This document shows, piece by piece, positions 1 to 8,556 of a stretch of 64,000 nt of DNA. A model generated the notes under the pieces. The model saw only the letters and a list, made by a program, of their open reading frames with translations, ran no database searches and was not told the origin of the DNA. The position numbers and the translations under genes are program-made. The first letter of the stretch is position 1; every line of letters starts with the position of its first letter. The DNA comes from an uncultured Eubacterium sp. GTDB lineage: Bacteria > Bacillota > Clostridia > Lachnospirales > Lachnospiraceae. The stretch is taken from the NCBI RefSeq assembly GCF_934295145.1, contig NZ_CAKRAS010000005.1:1-64000 (forward strand), read 5' to 3'.

Positions 1-9
1 GAGCATAGC

Positions 10-76
10 CCGACCGCGGGAGTGTGTCTGAGCCAACAGCTGGTTTTGCTGTTGGTGAGTTCGCGGAAGCGGTCGG
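10..76. repeat. nested inverted repeat at the left edge
   Basis: Two perfect inverted repeats are nested. The outer arms are CCGACCGC at 10-17 and GCGGTCGG at 69-76; the inner arms are CCAACAGC at 33-40 and GCTGTTGG at 48-55. It is GC-richer than its surroundings and lies beyond the 3' end of the thiamine operon, with no convincing gene. It could be part of a structured RNA or an interspersed repeat whose remainder is off the window. The two arm pairs are seen directly; any function is unknown. Confidence 0.55.
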
Positions 77-120
77 AAATAGGCGGCGCAGCGCAGATAG
101 AAAATCATTCGTGCCGGCAT

Positions 121-144
121 TGGAGTTTTCTTCCAGCTTTTTTT
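121..144 (+). terminator. weak intrinsic terminator for a gene off the left edge
   Basis: A short stem (TGGA at 121-124 with TCCA at 132-135) is followed by seven T residues at 138-144 on the plus strand. The stem is only 4-5 bp, so it is a weak terminator at best. It would end transcription entering from the left edge and face the end of the thiamine operon. Confidence 0.3.
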
Positions 145-163
145 AAACCACCCTAAACAAGAA

Positions 164-898
164 TTAAAGGCGACTTATGATGTCTCGTTTATAGTCTAAA
201 AATGTTTCTGTCAGATAAAAATCATCTGGCCGAGGCTTTTTCTCGCGAATCACGATCTCATCTTTAATCTCACCCGGTGTACCATTTAGGATATAAATGC
301 GGTCGGATAAGAGAATTGCCTCATCAATATCGTGTGTAATAAACAGCGTAGACAGGTCAATATGAGTCATAATATTCAGATACCATTTGTGAATATTGGA
401 CTTCGTGATTGTATCCAGCGCGGAAAACGGTTCATCCAACAGCGCGACACCGTTGGATGAAAGATAGGTTCTCAGTAGTGCGGCTCGCTGGCGCATACCA
501 CCGGATAGCTGGCTCGGATACTGATACTGTGTTCCTTCCAGACCAAATTCTGCAAACAGCGGATTGGCCTTTTCTCGTGCATCTGCCTTTTTCATGCCCT
601 TTAATACGAGGGGGAGTGACACGTTATCAATAATCTTTTTGTGCGGTAGCAGCAGATCCTTCTGAAGCATGTAGCTGATCTGTCCCGGTGTGGAAGTGAT
701 TTCTTTGTCATTCAGATAGACATGTCCCTCCTCCGGTGTGGCCAGTCCGGAAAGAATGTGAAACAATGTCGTCTTTCCGGAACCGCTGACACCCAGAAGG
801 CAGACCAGTTCGCCTTGATTCAGTTCGATATTGATATCTTTGATGATTGTCCGCTGTCCATATATTTTTGTAATATGTTCTGCTTTTAATAATGCCAT
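164..898 (-). CDS. thiZ: thiamine-precursor ABC transporter, ATP-binding protein (ThiZ-like)
   Basis: A 244-residue ABC ATPase that would energise uptake of a thiamine precursor (HMP type) at the inner face of the membrane. Visible motifs are Walker A GVSGSGKT (36-43), signature LSGGMRQR (131-138), Walker B VALLDEPF (about 151-158) and a switch histidine in FITHDIDEA. This is the NitT/TauT-class architecture. The ATG at 898 has an AGGAAG ribosome site. It is the last gene of the riboswitch-controlled operon, 24 bp after thiY. ThiZ rather than another NitT-type ATPase is inferred from the adjacent ThiY and the TPP riboswitch. Confidence 0.88.
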   Translation of the reverse strand: MALLKAEHITKIYGQRTIIKDINIELNQGELVCLLGVSGSGKTTLFHILSGLATPEEGHVYLNDKEITSTPGQISYMLQKDLLLPHKKIIDNVSLPLVLKGMKKADAREKANPLFAEFGLEGTQYQYPSQLSGGMRQRAALLRTYLSSNGVALLDEPFSALDTITKSNIHKWYLNIMTHIDLSTLFITHDIDEAILLSDRIYILNGTPGEIKDEIVIREKKPRPDDFYLTETFLDYKRDIISRL

Positions 899-922
899 TA
901 TAACTAACTTCCTGTGTAAATA

Positions 923-2002
923 TTAATTACCGCCTAAGTAGTCGTTTGAGAATCCCTGTCCAGTCAGATCTTTGGAAGTAAGACCGTTATCTGCCAGCCA
1001 TTTGTAGAATGCATTCCAGCGGTTTTCGTCGATGAAGCCCCATTTCTGAGCATCTGCAACGTACTGTTCGGAAATATACTGCTGGGAAGCCTGAACGAGT
1101 TCTTCAGATCCGCTTAAGGAACCTGTATTGTCGCCGGCAATCAGCATATTTGCGGCATCTACTGGATTCTGGATTGCGTATTCATAACCTTTCTGAGTTG
1201 CCTCAAGGAATTTCTTTGCAACATCCGGGCTGTTCTGTAAAAATTCATTGTTTGCGATAATAACCGGTGTGTAGTAATCAAATACCGGATTTACGTCTTT
1301 AAAGAAGAAGAAATCACAAGGTGTTTTCTCTACATTGGCATTTATTCCGCCCCATCCGTAGAATACCCAGATGGAATCTGTCTGATGAGCAGCCAGTGCA
1401 GCCGGTTCGTCTGTGATGTCGTTCGGGATCAGATTTACCTGATCAAAATCTCCACCGTCTTCGTTGATAACAGTTTTTAAAGTAGCAAGTTCGATCGGAG
1501 ACTCCCATGTGGAATAAGTTTTGCCAGTCATTCCTTTCGGAGTGTCAATGCCGTCGCCCTGACGGGAAAGGATACCGGAAGTGTTGTGCTGGAGAACCGC
1601 AGCAACAGCTGTGATACCAAGTGGATTCTCGGAATCCAGAGAAGCAGCCATCGTATCCTGCGCTTCAATGGCAAACTGAGCCTGACCGGAAGCACACATT
1701 AATGCAGCACCATCCTCTGGCGGCTGAACGATCTGAACATCCAGACCTGCCTGCTCATAGTAACCGAGCTGCTGAGCAACGTATAAACCTGTGTGGTTTG
1801 TGTTCGGTGTCCAGTCCAGACAGAATGTAATTTTTGTCAGTTCTTTATCTGATTTAGAAGTGTTCTCAGCGGCAGCAGAAGAACTGTCGGATGCATTTCC
1901 TTTTGTGGCATTGTTGTCAGTATTTCCGCATGCGGTCATGGAAAATACCATAGCAGCTGCTAAAGATACAGCAGCAAGTTTCTTTAAATAATTCTTTTTC
2001 AT
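923..2002 (-). CDS. thiY: thiamine-precursor substrate-binding lipoprotein (ThiY/NMT1-like)
   Basis: Extracellular solute-binding lipoprotein of the NMT1/THI5-like family, about 359 residues. I place the start at the ATG at 2002, which overlaps the permease stop in ATGA and has an AGAGGG site upstream; the longer frame adds 11 unsupported residues. A basic n-region and hydrophobic stretch lead to a lipobox MTAC with the lipidated Cys at residue 25. The mature protein carries the characteristic LDWTPNTNH motif, in which NMT1-type proteins contact the pyrimidine. It should capture HMP or a related thiamine breakdown product and deliver it to the ThiX permease. The upstream TPP riboswitch supports the substrate class. 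Confidence 0.9.
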   Translation of the reverse strand: MKKNYLKKLAAVSLAAAMVFSMTACGNTDNNATKGNASDSSSAAAENTSKSDKELTKITFCLDWTPNTNHTGLYVAQQLGYYEQAGLDVQIVQPPEDGAALMCASGQAQFAIEAQDTMAASLDSENPLGITAVAAVLQHNTSGILSRQGDGIDTPKGMTGKTYSTWESPIELATLKTVINEDGGDFDQVNLIPNDITDEPAALAAHQTDSIWVFYGWGGINANVEKTPCDFFFFKDVNPVFDYYTPVIIANNEFLQNSPDVAKKFLEATQKGYEYAIQNPVDAANMLIAGDNTGSLSGSEELVQASQQYISEQYVADAQKWGFIDENRWNAFYKWLADNGLTSKDLTGQGFSNDYLGGN

Positions 2003-2781
2003 ACTTCTTTTCCCTCTTTTTCTGTTCTCATCCAAGGCATGGATAAATTTCTGATAATGTTGACTGCGAGCATCAGTAGCAAACTAATGATCACGATAAA
2101 AATAATAACGGCAAACATTTTATCAAACGCATATGCCTTTTTGACACGGGTCATATAAACACCAAGGCCGTTGAATCCACCAAGCCATTCTGCTACAACT
2201 GCGCCAACCACAGCGTAGGAGGCAGAAATCTTTAAACCAGAGAAAAACTGGTTCAGAGCAGATGGAAATTTTAAATGCCGGAAAATCTGAACTTTGGTTG
2301 CACCCATGGCACGCATCAGATTGACCGCATCCTGATCTACACTTTTATATCCGTCCAGCAGACCGACTGCAATCGGGAAAAAGGTGGTGATGACAACCAG
2401 CGCAATCTTTGGAGCCATGCCAAAACCCATCCAAAGCACAAGAACCGGCGCAATGGCAATGGTCGGGATCGTCTGTGTGATAACCATCAGCGGATAAAAT
2501 GCCCGGTTGATGGTCAGAAAACGATCCATCAGTGTGGCACTGACAAATGCCAGCAGGATACCGATGCAGAGACCGTAAAATGCCTCCTGCAGGGTGTATC
2601 TGGCGTGCATCAGGATCAGTGGCATGTCTGAAATCAGAGCTTTTGCCACGTTGACCGGGGATGGCAGCATATAAGCCGGAACCAGTCCTGAGATGCAGAT
2701 CAGATACCATGCCAGTACGATCAGGCATAAAGCGACGATTGCCGGAATCTTACTGGTGATGCTTTGTAACTTTTTTGTCAA
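1999..2781 (-). CDS. thiX: thiamine-precursor ABC transporter permease (ThiX-like)
   Basis: A 260-residue inner-membrane permease of the BPD_transp_1 family with about six hydrophobic segments. The cytoplasmic EAA-type loop is visible as RAMGATKVQIFRHLKFPSA. The start appears to be TTG at 2781, overlapping the end of the thiamine-binding gene by about 32 bp, with a GAGGGAG ribosome site some 12 nt upstream. Its stop overlaps the thiY ATG by 4 bp, indicating translational coupling. Assignment to thiamine precursors comes from the neighbours; the sequence alone would only say NitT/TauT-class permease. Confidence 0.87.
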   Translation of the reverse strand: MTKKLQSITSKIPAIVALCLIVLAWYLICISGLVPAYMLPSPVNVAKALISDMPLILMHARYTLQEAFYGLCIGILLAFVSATLMDRFLTINRAFYPLMVITQTIPTIAIAPVLVLWMGFGMAPKIALVVITTFFPIAVGLLDGYKSVDQDAVNLMRAMGATKVQIFRHLKFPSALNQFFSGLKISASYAVVGAVVAEWLGGFNGLGVYMTRVKKAYAFDKMFAVIIFIVIISLLLMLAVNIIRNLSMPWMRTEKEGKEV

Positions 2782-3046
2782 TGGTCAGTACATCTCCCTC
2801 TGGTTTAAAAGAAATTTTTACATAGGTGTTCATTGCCGGGCAGCCTGCTTTTGCGGCAACCAGCTGGCAGTTTTTTACGATTTCCATCAGTTCGTCATAA
2901 TCACCTTCGATGGATGTCTCGCATGGTCCCACATAATAGTTCAGACCTGTAGATTTGATGTAAGCAATGACTTCGTCTACGATACGGATGACTTCATCTT
3001 CATCTGTGACTGTCGGTAATACCTGAATAGCTACACTTGCGTTCAT
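2750..3046 (-). CDS. thiamine-binding protein of the MTH1187/YkoF-like (DUF77) family
   Basis: A 98-residue soluble protein (start ATG at 3046, GGGAGGA site 6 nt upstream) matching the small ferredoxin-like MTH1187/DUF77 family. Hallmarks are the N-terminal VAIQVLP strand, a VDEVIAYIKSTGL helix and GPCETSIEGDYDELMEI. Relatives such as YkoF bind thiamine or HMP. It is the first gene after the TPP riboswitch and directly precedes ThiX, so it probably buffers or delivers the imported precursor. An N-terminal extension of ten residues is possible but has no ribosome site. Its biochemical role is not established by sequence. Confidence 0.85.
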   Translation of the reverse strand: MNASVAIQVLPTVTDEDEVIRIVDEVIAYIKSTGLNYYVGPCETSIEGDYDELMEIVKNCQLVAAKAGCPAMNTYVKISFKPEGDVLTIDKKVTKHHQ

Positions 3047-3162
3047 TATTTGTTCCTCCCTGAAAAAATAGTACATTAAATTGCATTTGCTGATGCCATA
3101 ACATCATAATAAATTAATCATTTCTCAGACCGGAAATGTGTAAAATTACACGTTTCGGCAAT

Positions 3163-3188
3163 AAAAAACATCCACCAGCTGGCAGATG
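3163..3188 (-). terminator. riboswitch expression-platform terminator
   Basis: On the minus strand a CATCTGCC / GGTGGATG stem (8 bp, two G-U pairs, AGCT loop; 3169-3188) is followed by six T residues (3163-3168). It lies between the TPP aptamer and the first gene of the operon, so it is the likely off-state structure when TPP is bound. A second hairpin without a T-run (3130-3158) follows it in the leader. Confidence 0.85.
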
Positions 3189-3230
3189 CGCATAGAAGTT
3201 TCGATAGTTTATCTAATACTAATATATGTA

Positions 3231-3310
3231 ACACTTCCTCGGATGGCATTGTCCAACAGGTATAAGGGTCTAAGGTTTATCCTTACTCTCAGCAAATTGC
3301 TCCCCTGGTT
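3231..3310 (-). ncRNA. TPP riboswitch (THI box)
   Basis: On the minus strand the segment carries the conserved TPP aptamer blocks in order: AGGGGAGC, then GCTGAGAG, then AGACCC followed by ACCTG, then GACAATGCCATCC and a closing GAGGAAGTGT. An intrinsic terminator follows downstream, so control is probably by premature termination. It governs the thiamine-precursor uptake operon. Confidence 0.95.
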
Positions 3311-3355
3311 AATTTATAAAGCGAAAAAACGCTTGTATGGCACTTTACGTGTAGA

Positions 3356-3384
3356 ATGTTAACGCAGGGGAGGGGAATTGTCAA
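3356..3384 (-). promoter_or_regulatory. promoter of the thiamine uptake operon
   Basis: On the minus strand a perfect -35 TTGACA (3379-3384) and a -10 TAACAT (3356-3361) are separated by 17 bp. Transcription would start about 35-45 nt before the TPP aptamer, as expected for a riboswitch leader. Confidence 0.75.
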
Positions 3385-3435
3385 GGGAAAACAGCAAGAG
3401 AATGATATTGTGAAAAATCTCAAGGAGATGGAATT

Positions 3436-3776
3436 ATGATATATGAATTCGCTTTTAAAAACTTTAGCTCCTATAAATCAATGGCAGACCTTCTATGTCT
3501 ATTGAGGAACTGGAAAATACAGTTAAAATATCAACAACTGAGAATCCATATTACAAATTTGATGATATCAGTTGTAATATTCCAAATATCGTTCAGTCAG
3601 AGGATTCTTTCTTTCAATCAGAAATTTATAAAAATATGTCTGGAGGGCATCCAACGGCTGTTGCATATAGTGGAATGGCAAATGCTTATGAAAGACTTTT
3701 AAACGAGTGTATAATAGAAAATCAGGATTATTTTTTTGATACATATAGGTATGATTGGCGAGTGGCAAAGATTTGA
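3436..3776 (+). pseudogene. scrambled gene remnant (ATPase-like N-terminus plus unrelated C-terminal fragment)
   Basis: Two short frames overlap. The first (3436 onward, with a good AAGGAG site) begins MIYEFAFKNFSSYKS, which resembles the start of AAA/OLD-type ATPases, but it soon turns into low-complexity sequence. The second (3495-3776) is better protein-like and contains HPTAVAYSGMANAYERLL and a YRYDWR stretch that loosely recalls LCAT-like lipases. Neither is a complete member of any family I recognise. The simplest reading is a rearrangement scar joining two gene fragments at the boundary of a variable region. An unknown functional small protein cannot be excluded. Confidence 0.4.
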
Positions 3777-3896
3777 AAATACACAGCTTTTAGATTTTAA
3801 AATAGCAGGTTGGATGAAGAATTTCTTTACAATGTAAGAAAATGAATGCATAATGTTGAAGGTGAAAACAAAAAATCAGATGGGAGAATCTAAATA

Positions 3897-5438
3897 ATGA
3901 AACGAGTACAGGAAATCGTACAAAGTATGTTTAGAATGCTAAATAGTGCCATTGCTGGTATATATGGTTTAATGATGATATTTATCATGATATGTTGTAT
4001 TTTCTTTGCGCACATACGTTATTGGACATTATCTTATAGTGAAAACTTTTTGCCTGCAATTGTATTATTAATATTTGGTGGAATCACAATATGTGGCATT
4101 GTGACAATTTGCAAAAAGGCAGATAGAGAATGTAAAATAAAACCTATAATTTTCTGGATAGTTGTTCCGGTAATGATATTTTTAATGCAGATATATTTTG
4201 TGTGGAATTATTATGTGTATACAGATTGGGATGTGGCTTCAGTAGTAGGACTTGCTGATAAAATTGCACATAATGAATTAACAGATATATATATTAATTA
4301 TTTTTCGAGATATCCAAATAATTTATTTTTGGTATTTGTCTTTTCGAAGATAATGGAAATTGTTCATTTTTTGGGCGGTCATGCGCATGAATATCTTATG
4401 CTTTTGTGCGTACAATGTGCGTTTAATACATGTACAGGAGTACTTCTTGCAAAAATAATAAGTAAATTGTTTTATAATCCTGTTTTAACGATGGTGGGAT
4501 ATAGTATATACTTTTTTTTTATAGGCTTGTCACCTTGGGTTTCGATTCCATACTCTGATTCGATAGCATTAGTATTTCCGATTTTGATAATGTACATTTA
4601 TGTCAATAGAGAAAAATTTAAGTGTTTTTCGTGGTTTGCGATTCCGTTTTTATCTTATATTGGATATAAAATTAAACCACAAACAATGATAGTCGCTATT
4701 GCAATTATGTTAATAACAATTTTAAATATAAAATTAAGCTGCATTGGAAGAGGATATTTAAAAAAAGTGGCAGCTCTTATCTTGGGATTCTTATTAGCGT
4801 TAGGAATTTCAATAGCCGCAGTGAGAAGCCTGAATATACAGCTTGATGATGAAAAAGCTTTTGGAATAAAACATTTTTTTATGATGGGAATGAATACCCA
4901 GACAATGGGAGTATGGTCCGGGGACGATGTTTCTTATTCAGATTCATTGCAAACGGTGGAAGAACGTGATCAAGCAGATCTGCAGAAAGCATTTGAGCGT
5001 ATTGAAGATATGGGTGCAGTGGGTTTCTCAAAACAAATGATAAGAAAAACGCTAACAAATTATAATGACGGAACTTTTTTCTGGGGTGGAGAAGGGTCGT
5101 TTTACATAAATGTTATGGAAAGAAATACAAAAATCAGTGGTTTCTTGAGAGGACTTTATTATAATAGAAATTATAGTTCTGTTGGAAAATATAATACAGT
5201 TTGGATAAATTTTGTCCAAATGATTTGGTTAACTTGTCTGGGATTAGGAATTCTGGGAGTATGCTATAAAAATCAAAAAGAAAAAAGTGTACTAATGCTT
5301 TCTGTTATAGGATTAACGATATTTGAATTACTTTTTGAGGCAAGATCCAGATATTTATATGCTTATGTTCCATTATACATATTGTTGGCAATGTATGGAG
5401 TAGCACTTTTACTAAATAGAGCAGAGAAAAAGAAATGA
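3897..5438 (+). CDS. GT-C fold membrane glycosyltransferase (GT39/PMT-like)
   Basis: A 513-residue polytopic membrane protein with roughly a dozen hydrophobic segments. An acidic motif (YTDWDVASV) after the first few segments and a RYPNNLFL segment are typical places for the catalytic Asp and lipid-sugar contacts in GT-C enzymes. It would transfer a sugar from a polyprenyl-phosphate donor to a cell-surface acceptor outside the membrane. The partner 2 bp downstream is a GtrB-like enzyme that makes such donors. The gene is markedly AT-rich compared with the housekeeping genes, which fits lateral acquisition. Donor sugar and acceptor are unknown. Confidence 0.75.
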   Translation: MKRVQEIVQSMFRMLNSAIAGIYGLMMIFIMICCIFFAHIRYWTLSYSENFLPAIVLLIFGGITICGIVTICKKADRECKIKPIIFWIVVPVMIFLMQIYFVWNYYVYTDWDVASVVGLADKIAHNELTDIYINYFSRYPNNLFLVFVFSKIMEIVHFLGGHAHEYLMLLCVQCAFNTCTGVLLAKIISKLFYNPVLTMVGYSIYFFFIGLSPWVSIPYSDSIALVFPILIMYIYVNREKFKCFSWFAIPFLSYIGYKIKPQTMIVAIAIMLITILNIKLSCIGRGYLKKVAALILGFLLALGISIAAVRSLNIQLDDEKAFGIKHFFMMGMNTQTMGVWSGDDVSYSDSLQTVEERDQADLQKAFERIEDMGAVGFSKQMIRKTLTNYNDGTFFWGGEGSFYINVMERNTKISGFLRGLYYNRNYSSVGKYNTVWINFVQMIWLTCLGLGILGVCYKNQKEKSVLMLSVIGLTIFELLFEARSRYLYAYVPLYILLAMYGVALLLNRAEKKK

Positions 5439-5448
5439 GGTGTTTGAG

Positions 5449-6417
5449 TTGGATACAGTGTTGTGGATAGTGATACCATGCTATAATGAAGAAGACGTTT
5501 TGCCAATTACATCAGAATTGTTTTTGGAAGAGTTAAGCCTGTTGATTGAAAAAGAAAAAATTTCGAGCAAAAGCAGAATACTATTTGTTAATGATGGAAG
5601 CAGAGATAAAACATGGGAAATTATAAAAAATCTGGCGGAAAAGGATGAACATTATATTGGTATTTGCCAAAGCAGAAATCGAGGACATCAAAATGCTGTA
5701 TTGGCAGGCTTAATGGAAGCAAAAAAATATGCGGATATTACAATTTCTATTGATTGCGATGGACAGGACGATATTACTGCTATGGAAGCTATGATAAATG
5801 AATATCATAATGGATGTGAAATTGTATATGGTGTCAGAAGTAAACGAGATACAGATACTTTTTTTAAAAGAGTAACAGCAGAAGGCTTTTACAAGTTGCT
5901 GAATACTATGGGAGCAGAAGTTGTTTATAATCATGCAGATTATCGATTAGTTTCCCAAAAAGTGTTGGAAGCATTTTCTGAGTTTAAAGAAGTGAATCTG
6001 TTTTTGAGAGGCATGTTTCCACTTGTGGGATTTAAAAGTACATCTGTTTATTACGAGCGGCAGGAACGTATGGCTGGTAAATCTCATTATCCACTCAGAA
6101 AAATGCTTGCTTTGGCATTTGATGGTATAACAAGTCTGTCGGTTAAGCCTATCCAGATGATTACTAATTTCGGAATATTGGTGTCAATTATAGGATTTAT
6201 AGGAGTTATATGGGCTGTTATTAGCTGGGCACTTGGAAATACGGTTTCGGGCTGGGCAAGTATGATATGTGTGATATGTTTTATTGGCGGTGTTCAATTA
6301 TTGTGTACAGGTGTGATTGGTCAGTACATTGGGAAAGTTTATATGGAAACAAAACATCGTCCACGTTATATCATAAGTGATCGAACATATGAAAAGCAAA
6401 ATATGGATGACAAATAG
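5449..6417 (+). CDS. GtrB/DPM1-like polyprenyl-phosphate glycosyltransferase
   Basis: Family GT2 transferase with two C-terminal membrane helices, the architecture of GtrB/YfdH. It should move a sugar from a UDP-sugar to undecaprenyl phosphate on the cytoplasmic face. Visible features are the N-terminal IVIPCYNEE, FVNDGSRDKTW, an ISIDCDGQDD metal site, and a late ERMAGKSHYPLRKM segment before the helices. I prefer the TTG at 5449 because GAGG sits 8 nt before it; a GTG at 5440 adds three residues. It forms an operon with the upstream GT-C enzyme. No GtrA-type flippase gene is visible beside them. Confidence 0.87.
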   Translation: MDTVLWIVIPCYNEEDVLPITSELFLEELSLLIEKEKISSKSRILFVNDGSRDKTWEIIKNLAEKDEHYIGICQSRNRGHQNAVLAGLMEAKKYADITISIDCDGQDDITAMEAMINEYHNGCEIVYGVRSKRDTDTFFKRVTAEGFYKLLNTMGAEVVYNHADYRLVSQKVLEAFSEFKEVNLFLRGMFPLVGFKSTSVYYERQERMAGKSHYPLRKMLALAFDGITSLSVKPIQMITNFGILVSIIGFIGVIWAVISWALGNTVSGWASMICVICFIGGVQLLCTGVIGQYIGKVYMETKHRPRYIISDRTYEKQNMDDK

Positions 6418-6444
6418 TATAAGATTGATATGGCAATAAAAGTA

Positions 6445-6477
6445 GGACGGGAAGATAAAAGATAAGTCTTCCCGTCC
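6445..6477. terminator. bidirectional terminator between convergent genes
   Basis: A perfect 11-bp stem, GGACGGGAAGA (6445-6455) with TCTTCCCGTCC (6467-6477), lies between the convergent gtrB-like gene and the metallophosphoesterase pseudogene. The flanks are A/T rich on both sides, with short imperfect T-runs, so it probably serves both strands. Confidence 0.75.
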
Positions 6478-6497
6478 GTATTTATTATCTGGAAATC

Positions 6498-8170
6498 TTA
6501 ATAACTGAACTCCCGGTCTTCTCCAGCTCCAAATCGAATCAGATTGATTTTCCGGCTTTCTGGTCGGATTACAACGACATCCCAGCAGTCCTCTGTATAA
6601 GTGTTCAGTTGACGAGTTGGTTTAGTTGCCCCCGCCGGCCACAGTTTGGGATCACCATTCTCATTTTCAAATCGCTGACAGTTTGTCATGATTGACAAAT
6701 AAGGTGAGGTAAAGGCTGTGTCTACATGATTATGTCCGCTGAACATGGCAATGATTTCTTTGCCGGAATTTTTATATTCAGCAAGAAGGGCCTGCACTTT
6801 ATATCCGTTATAACAATACTTGTTATCGTAGTCATGGGAGGATTCGGGATCCATATGTGTAAATACACAGATAGAATATCCGTCAGGAGTCTGAAGTGCT
6901 GTATTTTCCAACCAGTCTACGGTCTCATCGGAATATCCATATCTTCCCTCTACGTTTGCATTCAGCCAGATGAAACGTACTTTATAATCTGGCAGATCTT
7001 TATAGTAATTTGTACCGGACATAGATGAATCCATGACAACATCATGTGTTAATTGCAAATAAGATTTTTCAATCTGATCCAGGTTGAATAATTTTTTATA
7101 TCGGTTATCATCATGATTTCCGATACACGGATAATATGGAATACCAATGCCCTGGAACAATTGCATGAGATAATTATTTCTGGATAAAGTCTCCTGTTGA
7201 GAAGTATCTCCATCAGTGTTATCTCCTAAATTAATGACTCCAAGACACGAAATTTCCCGGGTAAAATATCCGATATTCACAATTGCATCCTGAATCAATT
7301 CAGGAGCTTCTGTATTGGACATGTAATGGATATCTGTAATAAGTGGAAAAACAAGTGTAGGTTCTGTCTGCAGAGATTTTACAGTATCAATTGTTTTTTT
7401 CATTTCTTCCTGATAATAAGACTTAAGTTGGATTTTGGAACTGTCGTTTACTTCCAAAAGAACATTGCCCTTTGAAACCTGATAATATCTGCCGTTTACC
7501 TGACATAATCCGGTATAGTCGTAATTTACTTTCCCATTCTGAATCAGCCAACGGCTGTTTTTTCCATCAGCAACAGTAGTTGCACTATAATCTACCTTTC
7601 CATTGCGGCAGTACCAGGTTCCATTTTTATTATCAGCTAAGCCGGTATAATTGAAATTAACCTTTCCATTTTGAATAAACCACCACCCATCGGAGTTTTT
7701 TGCTAATTTATTGGCAGAAAAATCGACAAAACCATTCGAAGAGATGTACCACCACCCATTTGAATTTTGGGCAACAGTTTCTTGCTTTTGCAATTTCCCA
7801 TTGTTTACAAGTCCCCAGGGAGCATAATTGTGATATGTTCCATGCAAGATACCGTCAGCATGAAAGTCAACTTTTCCGTTGTGGCAATACCAGGTGCCAT
7901 ATTTGTTATCGGCAAAGCCGGTATAGTTAAAATTGACCTTGCCGTTTTGGATGACCCACCATCCATTTGAATTTTTAGCAACAGTGTCAGCAGAAAAATC
8001 AACAAATCCATTCGAAGAGATGTACCACCAACCGTTGGAATTTTGGGCAACAGTTTCCTGCTTTTGCAATTTTCCATTGTTTACAAGTCCCCAGAGAGCA
8101 TAATTGTGATATGTTCCATGCAGGACACCATTATCACCAGTAATAGAGTGACTTTTTTAAAAAACTTCAT
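6498..8170 (-). pseudogene. secreted calcineurin-like phosphoesterase with GWW wall-binding repeats, frame-broken at the 5' end
   Basis: The intact body (6498-8069) has about 200 residues of GWW repeats followed by a metallophosphoesterase domain. Its metal motifs are all visible: DIHY, LGDNTDGD, GNHDD and SGHNH. The natural start is almost certainly the ATG at 8170, with GGAGG just upstream and a MKFFKKVTLLLVI signal-like start, but that frame stops after about 29 residues and is not the repeat frame. In the repeat frame the first start codon is a TTG at 8069 without a ribosome site. A small deletion or slippage in the T6/A6 tract at 8152-8163 probably disrupted the gene. A near-identical ~282-nt block occurs twice and part of a third copy abuts the break. 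Confidence 0.7.
7430..8125 (-). repeat. GWW repeat array of the phosphoesterase pseudogene
   Basis: Units of about 22 residues with the cores NSNGWWYISSNGFVDF, NSNGWWVIQNGKVNF and GTWYCHNGKVDF. They are organised in a ~94-residue (282-nt) super-repeat containing LHGTYHNYA and WGLVNNGKLQKQ. Two near-full copies and a partial third at the upstream end are present. Confidence 0.85.
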
Positions 8171-8379
8171 TTCTAACCTCCATCATTTATAAAATGTATT
8201 CTCGGAATCTTTCTAAATGAAAAATTCTGAGGCTACATATAAATTAAATAATACATAGTGTGTTATGACTATTACACACCATGCAATAGTTTACAATAAT
8301 TAATAAAATAATTCAAATTATGAAATTATGAAGAAAAGTTAATAAAATTATGAAGAAACAGATGGAAGGGGATTGCAAA

Positions 8380-8409
8380 TTGACAGTTCCTGTTTGCATA
8401 TGCTATATT
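8380..8409 (+). promoter_or_regulatory. main promoter of the polysaccharide locus
   Basis: A perfect -35 TTGACA (8380-8385) and -10 TATATT (8404-8409) are 18 bp apart. The predicted transcript has an untranslated leader of about 140 nt before the Wzz-like gene at 8557. Confidence 0.7.
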
Positions 8410-8428
8410 TCATTACTGTATGTATAGT

Positions 8429-8442
8429 ATTCTGATCAGAAT
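8429..8442. promoter_or_regulatory. 14-bp palindrome, candidate operator
   Basis: ATTCTGATCAGAAT is a perfect palindrome lying about 12-25 nt past the predicted transcription start of the polysaccharide locus. The position suits a repressor site, but no cognate regulator is encoded nearby and chance occurrence is possible. Confidence 0.35.
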
Positions 8443-8556
8443 TGGTGAGGGAATGATTATTTCTTGTAAAAATAACGAAAAAGTGATAAAGTGAAACATA
8501 TTAAATACTTGCAGAATGTACGAAATTGTCTGTTGGTATTATAATGGAGGAAATTT

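Larger units (their letters stand above)
8171..8556. other. divergent regulatory region ahead of the polysaccharide locus
   Basis: This 386-bp AT-rich gap separates the broken phosphoesterase gene from the first polysaccharide gene. It holds a strong rightward promoter (8380-8409), a 14-bp perfect palindrome (8429-8442), an imperfect inverted repeat GTGTG/CACAC around 8259-8279, and a direct repeat AAATTATGAAGAAA (about 8322-8335 and 8346-8359). I see no gene in it. Confidence 0.6.

Noticed and set aside
8540..8545. TATAAT just before the first Wzz-like gene as its promoter
   Set aside because: It overlaps the ribosome-site region, would start transcription only a few bases before the ATG, and has no -35 at 16-18 bp. 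The promoter at 8380-8409 is far better.
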